DNA from: Xanthobacteraceae bacterium
Lineage (GTDB): Bacteria > Pseudomonadota > Alphaproteobacteria > Rhizobiales > Xanthobacteraceae
Direction: 5' to 3'
Length of the DNA: 64,000 nucleotides
Assembly (NCBI GenBank): GCA_019750915.1
Contig: JAIENY010000010.1
Location: forward strand, 1-64,000
The notes under the pieces were generated by a model, which was not told where the DNA came from, ran no database searches, and saw only the letters and a program-made list of their open reading frames with translations. The position numbers and the translations under genes were made by a program. Below are positions 50,615 to 61,020 of this stretch, piece after piece (position 1 is the stretch's first letter; every line of letters begins with the position of its first letter).

Positions 50615-51700
50615 CTACTCCGCGTGAAGTCCGATGCCCGATAGATCGTCGACATCCCTTGCATCAGCATAACCGTTCAATCCGGATGGCGCTTTTGTAA
50701 CTGCGCCATCGCCGGCGAGGTGCTCGACAAAATGCGCAGGTTCCTGCGGCGTGCGATTGACTGTGACATCGAAAATGTCGAAGCGATTATAATATCCGAC
50801 GACGTCGTGGAATTGCTTCGGTTCGACGCCCTTCGCGGTGTCAATATCAGCATACAGGATGCCTTCGTGCTCAGACAGAACCTCGCCGACGATGTTGCAT
50901 GACGGGTCCAGCACCAGCGAAACGCCCCGTGGCGAACCGTCGATGATATCGAGACTTGCGCGGTTCACGTTACCCAGCGCCTCGCGCATTGCCGCGTCGA
51001 CAAATCCCGATGCCACGATATTGAACACCTTGGCTTCGAAGGCGTGTGCTCCGGCCCGGATTTCAATGGCGCGGCGAAGATCATACGCACCTTCTTCGGA
51101 GGGTGGCCGGGTCGGCCAGATGGGAGGATAGGAAGAGATATGCACCTGCTCGCCCTGCGCCATCAGCGCGTAGCGGGACAAAGGATTGGTGTTCTCACCA
51201 CAAATCAACATGCCGAGCTTGCCAAGACGTGTCTGAGACACCCGCAGGCCGCGAGCATCGCCATTCGCCCAGATCAGCTTCTCGTAGAATGTCGGCACGA
51301 GCTTGCGGTGATGATTGAGGATCGATCCGTCATCGCCGATCAGGAGATTGGAGTTCCAAATGCAGCCGACACTGGCGTCGGTCCCCTCCGTGAACCCGAG
51401 CGAGACGAATACGCCTTGCCGCCGCGCCGCCATGCGGATGGAGCGGATGGCGGGATCGTATATCTTCTGAGCTTCTGCAACCAGCGCGCGGAAGAAGCCG
51501 TGGTTATAAATCGGGGCCTGCAGGGCGGCCCAGATCGGAAAACCCGGCAGGAACGATTCAGGGAATACGACAAGCTCCGCACCGCCGCGCGCAGCTTCGG
51601 CGATCAAATCGCAGGCTTTTTCCGCGGTCTTCTCGGCATCAAGAAAAACCGATGATGTGTGACACGCGGCAGCTTTGAAGGCGGGGTACTGAATCGTCAT
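50615..51700 (-). CDS. Nitrilase (carbon-nitrogen hydrolase superfamily)
   Basis: Catalytic Glu VVFPESFLPGFP, Lys HHRKLVPTFYEK, Cys GMLICGENTNPLSRYAL. Confidence 0.93.
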   Translation of the reverse strand: MTIQYPAFKAAACHTSSVFLDAEKTAEKACDLIAEAARGGAELVVFPESFLPGFPIWAALQAPIYNHGFFRALVAEAQKIYDPAIRSIRMAARRQGVFVSLGFTEGTDASVGCIWNSNLLIGDDGSILNHHRKLVPTFYEKLIWANGDARGLRVSQTRLGKLGMLICGENTNPLSRYALMAQGEQVHISSYPPIWPTRPPSEEGAYDLRRAIEIRAGAHAFEAKVFNIVASGFVDAAMREALGNVNRASLDIIDGSPRGVSLVLDPSCNIVGEVLSEHEGILYADIDTAKGVEPKQFHDVVGYYNRFDIFDVTVNRTPQEPAHFVEHLAGDGAVTKAPSGLNGYADARDVDDLSGIGLHAE

Positions 51701-51946
51701 GATGTGACCTACGGCTGTGGCAGAGACGCCCTGCGATTTTTCCTACTGTCCTCCACGCGCCATTTCTGGAGAAGCGCAGAATTGCGCAAGGGCATCTGCA
51801 TCTTCGCCAACGCGGTATTGATGTTCGATTAGGCAGAATGCCTCCAGTTAAAGCATGCCTTTTCCGCAAACCCTCTTGCACGTTTTCTCGCTGGCAATCG
51901 CTGGCAAGTGTTGCGAGCCTCGTACTCTGCTGATGGACGGAGACAG

Positions 51947-52801
51947 ATGGATATCGTTGTTGCGCTGACGATCAACGGTCTGGTGTGGGGGCTTATTGTT
52001 GCACTCATCGCCCTCGGCCTGTCGATAATTTTCGGATTGCTCGACATCGTCAACGTCGCGCACGGCGACTTTTTCATGGTTGGGACCGTTTTGGCGCTGG
52101 TGATCACCGGCGTGACCGGCTTCTGGATCGCGCTCGTTCTTGTCCCGCTATTGGGGTTGGTCCTCGGGCTGGTCATAGAGCGTATCGTCATTCGCCCCAC
52201 CATCAACATGGCGTCGCTGACCATTGTCACCACGTTCGGCCTGTCGATGATCCTGCAGGAAATCGTCCGTGCGACCTTCGGTGCGCAGGCCCGCCGGATG
52301 GCGCCGCCTATTCAGGGCACGATCCCGTTGTTCGGACTTGAGTATGACATTTACCGGTTGTTTGCCGCGGCGTTCGCCGCGCTTTGCATCGCGGCATTCT
52401 TTCTGTTCCTGTCACGCACGCGGCTGGGCACTTGGATTCGCGCGGTGCGGCAGGATCGCGAAACGGCGACCGCGCTGGGCATTCCCGTGACGCGCGTCTG
52501 TGCCCTCACATTTGGGCTCGGAACCGCCATGGCGCTTCTGGGCGGCGCAATCGCGGCGCCAATCACCACTGTCGAATTCAGGACCGGCGTCGATATTCTC
52601 CCGGTCAGCTTCATGGCCGTTATTATCGGCGGCCTCGGTAATCTGAAGGGCACCGTCGCCGCCGCAGTGCTGTTAGCGGTGCTTGAGGGCATGATTTCCA
52701 GTCTTGCCGATCCGACACTGGCTCGGATCACTTCACTTGCGATCATGTGCGCCGTGCTGCTGGTCAAGCCGAGTGGCCTGTTTGCCGGAGCGACGCGATG
52801 A
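51947..52801 (+). CDS. livH: Branched-chain amino acid-type ABC transporter permease (LivH)
   Basis: ALGLSIIFGLLDIVNVAHGDFFMVG; VRQDRETATALGIPV; NLKGTVAAAVLLAVLEG. Confidence 0.92.
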   Translation: MDIVVALTINGLVWGLIVALIALGLSIIFGLLDIVNVAHGDFFMVGTVLALVITGVTGFWIALVLVPLLGLVLGLVIERIVIRPTINMASLTIVTTFGLSMILQEIVRATFGAQARRMAPPIQGTIPLFGLEYDIYRLFAAAFAALCIAAFFLFLSRTRLGTWIRAVRQDRETATALGIPVTRVCALTFGLGTAMALLGGAIAAPITTVEFRTGVDILPVSFMAVIIGGLGNLKGTVAAAVLLAVLEGMISSLADPTLARITSLAIMCAVLLVKPSGLFAGATR

Positions 52802-53814
52802 CCGCCGGAAAATTCAAATGGGCTGGAGTTGCCGCAACCGCCATCATCCTGGGGCTTGCGCCGTTCTGGATGAAGTATGTCGGAAGCCCATTCTGGATCG
52901 ACGTGATATCTGAAATCCTGATCTGGTCTCTGCTCGCGGCGAGCGTCAACCTTCTGCTCGGTTATGTCGGTCTGCTGTCGTTCGGGCAGGCACTCTATTT
53001 TGGCTTCGGGATGTATGGTGTCGCGATCGGCATCACCCAGTTCGGTCTTGGGCTTTGGCCCGCGCTGCTTCTCGGCATTCTTGCCTCGGGATTGATGTCG
53101 GCGATTGCAGGGGCCTTCGCGGTACGGCTGTCGTGGCACTATTTCGCAATCATCACCGTCGTCTTCTCGCTGATTTTCTATTTCGCGGCGATGTCCGCCA
53201 AGACCATCACCGGCGGCGATGACGGCCTGTCGTTCAGCACGCCGGTGCTCTGGAAAGCTGCCGGATTGACGCTTTCCAACAAGACGACGCAGTTCTACTT
53301 CATCTACACGATCTGTCTGCTTTGCTACGCGGCAATGGCCTTTCTTGCCGCGAGTCCGCTCGGGATGCGCTTTATCGCCGTGCGGGACAACGAGAAGCGA
53401 GCCTCGCTGATCGGAATCAATGTCTACCTGACGCGCTGGATCGCATTCGTGCTTGCCGGTCTTCTTGCCGGAACCGGCGGCGCGCTGTTCGCGCTGTTCG
53501 GGCGATATGCGTCGGCGTCGTATATGTTCTATCACGTATCAGGCGAAGCTGTGGTGTGGGCCATTGTCGGCGGACTGGGAACGTTAATGGGGCCGGTAGT
53601 CGGTACCGCTCTCCTTATCCTGTTCCGGGAAATCGTCTCAGGCTATTGGGACAACTATCTGATCGCTGTCGGCGTGCTGGTTATTCTGGTCGTCATGCTC
53701 GCTCCGCGCGGCATCGTCGGCACTTTTGATGGGCTTTTAAATAGGGCGAAGCCGAACGAGAGTGCGCCGGAAGATGTCATTGAGGCTCTTTCCGAGATGG
53801 AGAGGTCGCAATGA
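52798..53814 (+). CDS. livM: Branched-chain amino acid-type ABC transporter permease (LivM)
   Basis: NLLLGYVGLLSFGQALYFGFGMYG; AVRDNEKRASLIGINVYLTRW. Confidence 0.92.
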   Translation: MTAGKFKWAGVAATAIILGLAPFWMKYVGSPFWIDVISEILIWSLLAASVNLLLGYVGLLSFGQALYFGFGMYGVAIGITQFGLGLWPALLLGILASGLMSAIAGAFAVRLSWHYFAIITVVFSLIFYFAAMSAKTITGGDDGLSFSTPVLWKAAGLTLSNKTTQFYFIYTICLLCYAAMAFLAASPLGMRFIAVRDNEKRASLIGINVYLTRWIAFVLAGLLAGTGGALFALFGRYASASYMFYHVSGEAVVWAIVGGLGTLMGPVVGTALLILFREIVSGYWDNYLIAVGVLVILVVMLAPRGIVGTFDGLLNRAKPNESAPEDVIEALSEMERSQ

Positions 53815-54563
53815 CCGCGATCCTTTCCGTTCAGAACCTTACCAAGCGCTTCGGTGGTCTGGCCGCGGTCGACAATATCAGCGTCGATTTCCCGAAAGAC
53901 GTCCTCAATTCCGTGATCGGTCCCAATGGGGCCGGGAAGACCACGTTATTCAATCTGATCACCGGCATGATTCCGGCGACTTCCGGCCGAGTGCTGTTTG
54001 ACGGCACGGATTTGGTCGGCAAGTCGCCGCACGCGATCGTGTCGCGCGGCCTGTCCCGTACCCTCCAGATCAAGAGCGTGTTCGGCGGCATGAGCGTGAT
54101 GGACAACATCCGGATCGCCGTCTTCGCCCATCAAGGCATCTCCAATCCGCTGCGCTCGATCCACGGCTATCCCGCCGTTGCACGGCGTGTCGATGAAATT
54201 CTCGAAGACACTGGTCTTCATCGGCTCGCCCGCGCCAACGCCGGATCGCTGTCCTATGGCGACGTGGCGCTGCTCGAAATTGCTCTGGCGCTTGCAAACA
54301 AACCGCGCCTGCTTCTGCTCGATGAGCCGATCTGCGGCATGAGCCCAAGCGAGACCGAGCGCACTGTCGGTCACATCGTCCGCCTTGCCAAGACCACCAA
54401 TGTCATCCTGATCGAACATGACATGGAGGTTGTGTTCGCGATTTCCGATCTCATCACGGTGATGGCGCAGGGTCAGATCCTGATGCAAGGCGCACCCGAC
54501 GCTGTGTCGAAAGACAACCGCGTCCAGGATGTTTATCTCGGCGTGCCGGAGGACATGGAATGA
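53811..54563 (+). CDS. livG: ABC transporter ATP-binding protein (LivG)
   Basis: IGPNGAGKTTLFNLITGMIP; SYGDVALLEIALALANKPRLLLLDEPICGMSP. Confidence 0.93.
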   Translation: MTAILSVQNLTKRFGGLAAVDNISVDFPKDVLNSVIGPNGAGKTTLFNLITGMIPATSGRVLFDGTDLVGKSPHAIVSRGLSRTLQIKSVFGGMSVMDNIRIAVFAHQGISNPLRSIHGYPAVARRVDEILEDTGLHRLARANAGSLSYGDVALLEIALALANKPRLLLLDEPICGMSPSETERTVGHIVRLAKTTNVILIEHDMEVVFAISDLITVMAQGQILMQGAPDAVSKDNRVQDVYLGVPEDME

Positions 54564-55267
54564 GACCGGTGCTGGAAGTCTCCGATCTCAAGGCCAGTAT
54601 CGGGCACGTTCCGGTTTTGCGCGGCGTCAATCTGCGTGTCCAACCCGGCGAGACGGTCGCGCTGCTTGGTCGCAACGGCGTTGGGAAAACGTCAACACTG
54701 CGGGCGATCCTGGGTCTGTTGCCGCGCGCGGGAGGTCTGGTGCGTTTCAACGACACGGACCTCACGGCGCTACCGGCCTATCGGGTATCGGAGCAGGGCA
54801 TCGGGTACGTTCCGCAGGGGCGCGGCATCTTCGCGAGCCTGACGGTCGAGGAAAACCTGTTTCTCGGATTGCGCCGCCGCCCTGATTCTGGGCTCATCGA
54901 TTACGTCTACACCCGGTTTCCGCGCCTTCACGAGCGTCGTCACCAGAGCGCTGGAACGCTCTCGGGTGGCGAACAGCAGATTCTGGCGTTGGGCCGATGC
55001 CTGTTGCGTTCGCCGAAATTGATTCTGCTCGACGAGCCGACCGAGGGCATCATGCCGAAGCTGGTCAACGAAATTCGCCGCGAGATTTCCAACATCGCCA
55101 AAAGCGGCGTCGCCGTCCTTCTCATCGAGCAGAACTTTCGCACCGCGCTCAAGCTCGCGGGCCGAATCTATCTCATGGAAAAGGGCGCCGTGGTTCACGA
55201 GGCAACGCCCGAACATCTGTCTGCCGACCCGTCCACCGTCCATCGCTATCTCGGCGTTTCGCTGTGA
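54560..55267 (+). CDS. livF: ABC transporter ATP-binding protein (LivF)
   Basis: LGRNGVGKTSTLRAILGLLP; LSGGEQQILALGRCLLRSPKLILLDEPTEGIMP. Confidence 0.93.
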   Translation: MRPVLEVSDLKASIGHVPVLRGVNLRVQPGETVALLGRNGVGKTSTLRAILGLLPRAGGLVRFNDTDLTALPAYRVSEQGIGYVPQGRGIFASLTVEENLFLGLRRRPDSGLIDYVYTRFPRLHERRHQSAGTLSGGEQQILALGRCLLRSPKLILLDEPTEGIMPKLVNEIRREISNIAKSGVAVLLIEQNFRTALKLAGRIYLMEKGAVVHEATPEHLSADPSTVHRYLGVSL

Positions 55268-55291
55268 TGGCAAAGCATATGGAGCTTTGAC

Positions 55292-56569
55292 ATGAAGACA
55301 TATCGCCCAAACCGTAGAAGTTTTCTATCGCATGCTCTTGCCGGTGGCGTGGCCGCCGGTACCTCATACCTCGGCATCTCGGTTCGTGCCCATGCAGCGA
55401 GTGGCCCGATCATTCTCGGCAGCCATGTCGAACTGACGGGTGGATTTTCCTCCTGGGGTTACTGGCACGACAAGGCCGCAAAGACTGCGGTTCAGATCGT
55501 CAACGAGCAGGGCGGCATCGCCGGACGCAAGGTTGAGCTTGTCACGGAGGACACCGAGTCCAATCCGGCCACCGGTTCGCGAAAGCTGCGTTCACTGATC
55601 GAGCGCAGCGGAGCGAATTTCATTCTTGGTTCCGTTCACTCCGGCGTCATGCTGGCGGCTGTTCCGGTCGCCACTGAATTGAAAACCGTCTACTTCTCAT
55701 GTGGTGAAGCGACCGAAGCGACAGGCTCGAAAGGCACTCGCTATTCGTTCCGCACCGGCACTGACACATACGGGTTGGCGGCGGCCGGTGCGCCATGGGC
55801 ATTCGCGAATCTCGGCAAGAACTGGACCATGATTTCGCCCGACTACGCCTGGGGGCACAGCCACTACCAAGAGCACAAGGCGATAATCGAGAAGCTCGGC
55901 GGCAAGGTGAATGAGCCGATCTTCGTGCCGCTCGATGCCAAGGACATGGTGCCTTATCTGGCAAAGATTCCGCGGGACACCGAAGTTTTATTCTCTGTCT
56001 TTTTCGGCGCCCAGTCTGTTGCGTTCTACACTCAGGCCAAATCAATGGGCCTGGAAAAGACCATGAAGATGTATTCGATCTGCGGCACGATGGAAGCGAT
56101 CGCGCCGGCCGATCTTCAGGGCGCAGGCGAGGGTGTCTACATCGTGGAAAACTTCCCTCGAATGCTCGAATTCAAGGACGACGACTTTCACCGCGAGCAC
56201 AACAAGCGCATCGGAATCGACGATGTCGATGCACGCGAAACCAATTCCCAGCGTGTGATGGCAAAGAGCCACGCCTGGCAATCGTGGGAAAACGTCTTCG
56301 CACTCAAACAGGCAATCGAAACGTCCGGCTGGAAGTCGAAGGACGACGACAAGGGCGTTATCGAGGCTCTCGAAGGCATGACGATTGCAAACTCGCTCGG
56401 CCACCCTCAGGGCGCGAAGTTGCTGCGCAAGGAGGATCACTCCGGCATCATCGACTGCTATATCTCGCACGTCGAAAACGGAAAGTTCGTCGTGAAGAAG
56501 AAGGTCACGAAGGAAGAGCTGATAAAGGCGCTTCCTCCACGGGTCGATTTCTCGACCCAGGCGATCTGA
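55292..56569 (+). CDS. Liv-type ABC transporter substrate-binding protein, Tat-type signal
   Basis: NRRSFLSHALAGGVAAGTSYLG; PIILGSHVELTGGFSSWGYWHDKAAKTAVQIVNEQGGIAGRKVELVTEDTESNP. Confidence 0.92.
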   Translation: MKTYRPNRRSFLSHALAGGVAAGTSYLGISVRAHAASGPIILGSHVELTGGFSSWGYWHDKAAKTAVQIVNEQGGIAGRKVELVTEDTESNPATGSRKLRSLIERSGANFILGSVHSGVMLAAVPVATELKTVYFSCGEATEATGSKGTRYSFRTGTDTYGLAAAGAPWAFANLGKNWTMISPDYAWGHSHYQEHKAIIEKLGGKVNEPIFVPLDAKDMVPYLAKIPRDTEVLFSVFFGAQSVAFYTQAKSMGLEKTMKMYSICGTMEAIAPADLQGAGEGVYIVENFPRMLEFKDDDFHREHNKRIGIDDVDARETNSQRVMAKSHAWQSWENVFALKQAIETSGWKSKDDDKGVIEALEGMTIANSLGHPQGAKLLRKEDHSGIIDCYISHVENGKFVVKKKVTKEELIKALPPRVDFSTQAI

Positions 56570-56608
56570 TTTTCCGGCGCGACGACGCGGCGCCCCCTCG
56601 CCGCGTCG

Positions 56609-57502
56609 TCACATCAGGTTCAGGTAATCCCGGTCGCGGATGAAAATCTCGGTGAGATGGCGTGTGACGTGGCGAACGCGTGCCAGAAATTCCAGATCCT
56701 CGTGAACGGAAAGATAAACATCGCGGTAGACGGGAATTTCATCCGCCAGCACCGGTATCAGTTTCGGATTGCGCTTGGCGGAAAACAGGGGCAACAGACC
56801 AAGACCGATTCCAGCTGCGATTGCATTCTGCTGTGCGTGCATACTCGATGAGCGGAACGCGATGTTCATCGGCTCAATTACGTCCAGCAGCCAACGTACG
56901 GGCTGGATAGCGATCAAGTCCTCGACATAGTCGACAAAGGTGTGTGACGGCAGCTCGGAGCGGTCCTTCGGCAACCCGTGCCGGCTGATGTATTCGGGGC
57001 TTGCATAAAGCGCGAGGCGGAACGATCCGGCCTTCTTCACGACGAGGCGCTGTCCGGACGGTGGGACAAAGCTGATGAAAATATCCGCCTCGCGCTTGGT
57101 CAGACTGACGAGGTGACGTTCGGTCACGAGTTCGACTTGGATCCCCGGCTCACGTTCGGCCAGTTGCGCGAACCGCTCCGCCAGAAAGAAAGCGCCAATG
57201 CCCTCCATGGTGACGACGCGCACGCGGCCATTGGCCGCCATGCCTTCGGCGCCTAACGTTTGAGGGATGTTGCCAACCTCCTGTTCGATGCGTTCGGCGA
57301 CTGCGAACAGACGATGTCCCTGCTCAGTCAGAACGAACCCATCAGGTTTTCTGTCAAACAGTTTGACGGACAGGTCTTTCTCGAGTTCGGCGATGCGACG
57401 GCTGACTGTTGTGTGGTCGACGCGAAGACGCCGCGCGGCCGGGGCGAGGCGGGCCTGCCGGGCCAATTCCAGAAAGAAGGTGAGGTCGTTCCAATTGAAC
57501 AT
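56609..57502 (-). CDS. LysR-family transcriptional regulator
   Basis: N-terminal HTH FFLELARQARLAPAARRLRVDHTTVSRRIAELEKDLSVKLFDR. Confidence 0.92.
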   Translation of the reverse strand: MFNWNDLTFFLELARQARLAPAARRLRVDHTTVSRRIAELEKDLSVKLFDRKPDGFVLTEQGHRLFAVAERIEQEVGNIPQTLGAEGMAANGRVRVVTMEGIGAFFLAERFAQLAEREPGIQVELVTERHLVSLTKREADIFISFVPPSGQRLVVKKAGSFRLALYASPEYISRHGLPKDRSELPSHTFVDYVEDLIAIQPVRWLLDVIEPMNIAFRSSSMHAQQNAIAAGIGLGLLPLFSAKRNPKLIPVLADEIPVYRDVYLSVHEDLEFLARVRHVTRHLTEIFIRDRDYLNLM

Positions 57503-57720
57503 CAGTCTCCTTCTCCAAGGACAGAAATTTGCACTTAAAAGCCCCCAATTTTCTAGCTTGAATGCATTGCGCTTGAGTGTTCCGCAACCATTGCCTTTCG
57601 GAATGATGCGTCTCGCCAGCTTCAGAAAACGGTAAAGTATATTTCCGGACCAAAGCAGACAAAAGACCGGTATGTGATCGCATCACTGGGCTTATAATTG
57701 ATCTTCCTCAATCAGACCTG

Positions 57721-58033
57721 ATGGAGGATCAAATGTCATCATTGAAATCGCTAAACGTCACCACACTGCCGAAGACGGATTCCAATCCAACAATCGAGCG
57801 TCGTAACCGTGCGATCACTCGCTTGAAGAGCAGAAACTGTTGCCTTCAAACCCGAATTACGTTCGAAAAATGCGATCGTTTATCAAGGTGGATGGCGTAA
57901 GGCGGCCATAGCATTGTCATCATCGGACAAGCTGCCAGCTGTGATTGATACGTTGATCACCGCAACTCGAAACGGCGAATTGGACGCCCAGCTGGCGCAG
58001 GCCGCTCGTCAACCAAAAGTAAAGAAGCGTTGA
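57721..58033 (+). pseudogene. Decayed small gene (DUF6641-like by recall): frameshift plus internal deletion
   Basis: MSSLKSLNVTTLPKTDSNPTIERRNRAITRL, then in +1 frame EEQKLLPSNPNYVRKMRSFIKVDGVRRP, then in another frame KAAIALSSSDKLPAVIDTLITATRNGELDAQLAQAARQPKVKKR-stop. Confidence 0.6.
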
Positions 58034-58188
58034 GAGGATTTGGAAGGGTGGCCTAACCGCCGCCCTTCCAGTCAATCCTATTTTTGCGTCCGCAAGATGA
58101 TTCAAGTCAGAGCCGATTAAATAGCTCGAGTTCTCCGATTGACGCGCAATACTTCAGCTATAACTCAGCGGCGAGCACAACGGCCGAT

Positions 58189-59856
58189 TTATGCAGCCCT
58201 TACGCTGGAGAGGAAACGCTGGACTTCGATTTTGAGACGATTGCTTTCGCCAGAAAGAATCTGCGCCGACGACAGAACTTGACTCGAGGCCGAACCTGTT
58301 TCTGTGGCTCCCCTATTTACCTCTCCAATACTGTTGGCAACTTCTGACGTTCCCACAGCCGCTTGCTGAACATTACGGGAAATTTCTTGAGTCGCCATTC
58401 CCTGCTCCTCGACGGCGGCAGCAATTGTTGTGGTGATTTGAGAAATCTCGGCAATCGTTATGCCAATTTCTTTAATCGACTGCACGGATTCACCGGTAGC
58501 CTTCTGTATCGAGTTGATTTGTTCAGTAATCTCTTGAGTCGCTTTTGCGGTCTGCGCGGCCAAATCCTTGACCTCTGCGGCGACTACCGCAAATCCACGG
58601 CCCGCCTCACCAGCACGAGCAGCTTCGATTGTGGCATTCAGAGCCAAAAGATTAGTTTGACCGGCAATGGCCTGAATAAGGGCGCTGACATCACCGATTC
58701 GGTTCGTTGCGTTCGTCAGCAATGCAATACGTTGATCCGTGACGTTGGCCTGAGCCACGGCGCTGGCCGCGATTTTTGAAGACGCCTCAACCTGCCGTCC
58801 GATCTCACGTACCGAAGATGCCATTTCTTCAGTCGCTGATGCAACAGATTGAACATTGGCCGACGCCTGCTCGGAAGCAGAAGCCACCGTGATCGACATC
58901 TGCTGTGTCATGCCGGCGGTACCGGTAAGAGCATGAGCGGATGCCTCTAACTCCGTCGAAGCAGACGAAACCATCTCTACGATTTCACTCACAGTGGTTT
59001 CAAAAGTATCCGCCAGCTTGTACATATCGGCCTTACGCTGAGCCGCTCGTCGCTCTTCTTCAAGCTGTGCGGTGGCCTGTTTGTCCAACGCCTCCTGCGC
59101 TGCATTTTGGCGGATAATACCAATGGTCGTCGCCATATCCCCGATCTCGTCCTTTCGTTTGATCCCGGGAATGTCAATGTTGAGATTGCCGCCAGCCATT
59201 TCACCCATGGCTTGATTGAGTCGATGCAAGGGCCCCGTGATGCGCCAGATGACGAGAAACATTGCAAAGCAACCGACCGCTATGACGGCTATCATCGTGA
59301 CAATAGTCAGAAAACGAGCTTTTTCGAATATAGCGCGAGCGGAAGTTGTGGCTTCGTCAGCACCTTGCTGGTTGAAAGCAACGTCTGAATCCAGATCATC
59401 CATTGCTTCACGGAAGTTCTTGGTAACTCTTCCCCCAAGCAGATCGCCCGTTTGAGCGCGAGAGTCGCTTATGAGTTGCTGCTGAACCTGCGTATATATT
59501 GCCCATTTATCCTGGAATCTTTTCCAGAGACCTCGTTCCTCGGGACCGGTAATCAGCCCTTCGTAGGCCTTCGCCTGGCGAGCCAAGTCCTGATTGCGCA
59601 AATCCATTTCGGCTTTTAGTTTATCTTTCTCACTCGCTTCTCCATTGATGACGCGTAAAGCATCTACTCGATATCGCAATGTCAAATATTTTATCGTTCC
59701 CAGTGTCTTGACTGATGGAAGCCAGTTTTTGGCGACGTCCTCCGTGCTGGCATTAATTTCCTGAACCTTGGATATAGCCATCCATCCTTGGCCTACTGAC
59801 ATCATGATCAGAAGACAGACAATCGAGATAAGGCAAAGCTTTAGGGTAATGCGCAT
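58189..59856 (-). CDS. Methyl-accepting chemotaxis protein
   Basis: 555 aa; N-terminal TM and four-helix sensor, HAMP ([20 protein letters not shown]), signalling tip [36 protein letters not shown]. Confidence 0.95.
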   Translation of the reverse strand: MRITLKLCLISIVCLLIMMSVGQGWMAISKVQEINASTEDVAKNWLPSVKTLGTIKYLTLRYRVDALRVINGEASEKDKLKAEMDLRNQDLARQAKAYEGLITGPEERGLWKRFQDKWAIYTQVQQQLISDSRAQTGDLLGGRVTKNFREAMDDLDSDVAFNQQGADEATTSARAIFEKARFLTIVTMIAVIAVGCFAMFLVIWRITGPLHRLNQAMGEMAGGNLNIDIPGIKRKDEIGDMATTIGIIRQNAAQEALDKQATAQLEEERRAAQRKADMYKLADTFETTVSEIVEMVSSASTELEASAHALTGTAGMTQQMSITVASASEQASANVQSVASATEEMASSVREIGRQVEASSKIAASAVAQANVTDQRIALLTNATNRIGDVSALIQAIAGQTNLLALNATIEAARAGEAGRGFAVVAAEVKDLAAQTAKATQEITEQINSIQKATGESVQSIKEIGITIAEISQITTTIAAAVEEQGMATQEISRNVQQAAVGTSEVANSIGEVNRGATETGSASSQVLSSAQILSGESNRLKIEVQRFLSSVRAA

Positions 59857-60115
59857 GGAATTCTCGCCAGACTGAGGGCCCCACGGTCCGCATCAGCGGT
59901 CCGTCGGTGACAAGAGTTGCGGCGCAAAAATTAAAACTTGGATAACCAAAACCCAAAACAACACAAAATGACCACGACAATTTCTAAACGAAAGACAGTT
60001 TGTGATCATTCATCCTTGAACGCGATTGTTTGCCTCAAGCAACGATTTTTATTAAGGCAGACGCGATAAAGAGATTTAAAATAACGATTATATATCAATT
60101 ATTTACGCAATAATC

Positions 60116-60205
60116 TGGCGGAGAGGGGGGGATTCGAACCCCCGATAGGCTTGCACCTATGCCGCATTTCGAGTGCGGTACAATCAACCACTCTGCCACC
60201 TCTCC
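60116..60205 (-). tRNA. tRNA-Ser (anticodon CGA), encoded CCA
   Basis: Reverse strand GGAGAGGTGGCAGAGTGGTTGATTGTACCGCACTCGAAATGCGGCATAGGTGCAAGCCTATCGGGGGTTCGAATCCCCCCCTCTCCGCCA; 7-bp acceptor stem, CTCGAAA anticodon loop, long variable arm. Confidence 0.96.
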
Positions 60206-60408
60206 GGGCGACGAACGGCGGTTAGCCGTCGGGTCGGGCGACTTTTAGGCGAGGTCACGCCGGGAGACAAGGCATCCCATGCAGATGAAGGCCAACTTGT
60301 TTGGAAAACAGATAAAAAATTCTGGAATGTGACGCCCGGCGGGCTCGCGGCAGGGCTCGGTCGTTCCCGTTTCGGGGCAATTCCTCGTGGTTATCCAAAT
60401 TTTGTGGC

Positions 60409-61020
60409 CTATTCGGGGGTGCTTGCGGCTTTCGAAGGCCCGTTCAGGGCTCGCTCGATCTGCGGCTTCAGCACTATGTCAAGATTGGCCTGGGTGATGG
60501 GGCCGATCAGCTTGAAGGCAATGAGGCCGTTGCGGCCGACCACAAACGTTTCCGGTACGCCGTAAACGCCCCATTCGATGGCAGCGCGGCCGTTGCCGTC
60601 GACGCCGACCGCGGAAAACGGGTTGCCGTAACGCCCGAGAAATCGCCGCGCATTGTCAGGCGTGTCCTTGTAGTTGATCCCGACGATCTGAATGCGAGGA
60701 TCCTGCGACAGGTGATGCAGCAGCGGCGCTTCATCATGGCAAGGCACGCACCACGATGCCCACACGTTCACGATCGTGACCTTGTTTTGGAACTGCGCCG
60801 GATCAAGCCCGGGCACGGCGCGCCCGTCGGCGGTTAGTCCTTCGAGCGAAGGCAGCGCCGTTTGCGGCGCCGGCTTGCCGATCAAAGCCGAGGGAATTCG
60901 AGAGGGATCGTTATCGCCAAGCCGAAACCAGAACAGGACTGCGAGGATTCCGAACGCAAGCAAAGGGAGTGAGACGAGCCATGATCGCCGCCGTGCGGCG
61001 GGTTTTTCCGGCGTCGTCAT
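60409..61020 (-). CDS. ccmG: Thiol:disulfide interchange protein CcmG/DsbE
   Basis: VNVWASWCVPCHDEAPLLHHL; VGVDGNGRAAIEWGVYGVPETFVV. Confidence 0.95.
   Translation of the reverse strand: MTTPEKPAARRRSWLVSLPLLAFGILAVLFWFRLGDNDPSRIPSALIGKPAPQTALPSLEGLTADGRAVPGLDPAQFQNKVTIVNVWASWCVPCHDEAPLLHHLSQDPRIQIVGINYKDTPDNARRFLGRYGNPFSAVGVDGNGRAAIEWGVYGVPETFVVGRNGLIAFKLIGPITQANLDIVLKPQIERALNGPSKAASTPE

Noticed and set aside
51890-51920. Possible sigma-54 promoter before livH (ctggcaatcgctggcaagtgttgc)
   Set aside because: GG-to-GC spacing is wrong for a -24/-12 element (8 instead of 10 bases in the best alignment).
52351-53535. 394-aa minus-strand ORF over livH/livM
   Set aside because: Highly charged antisense shadow translation; the sense strand encodes clear ABC permeases.
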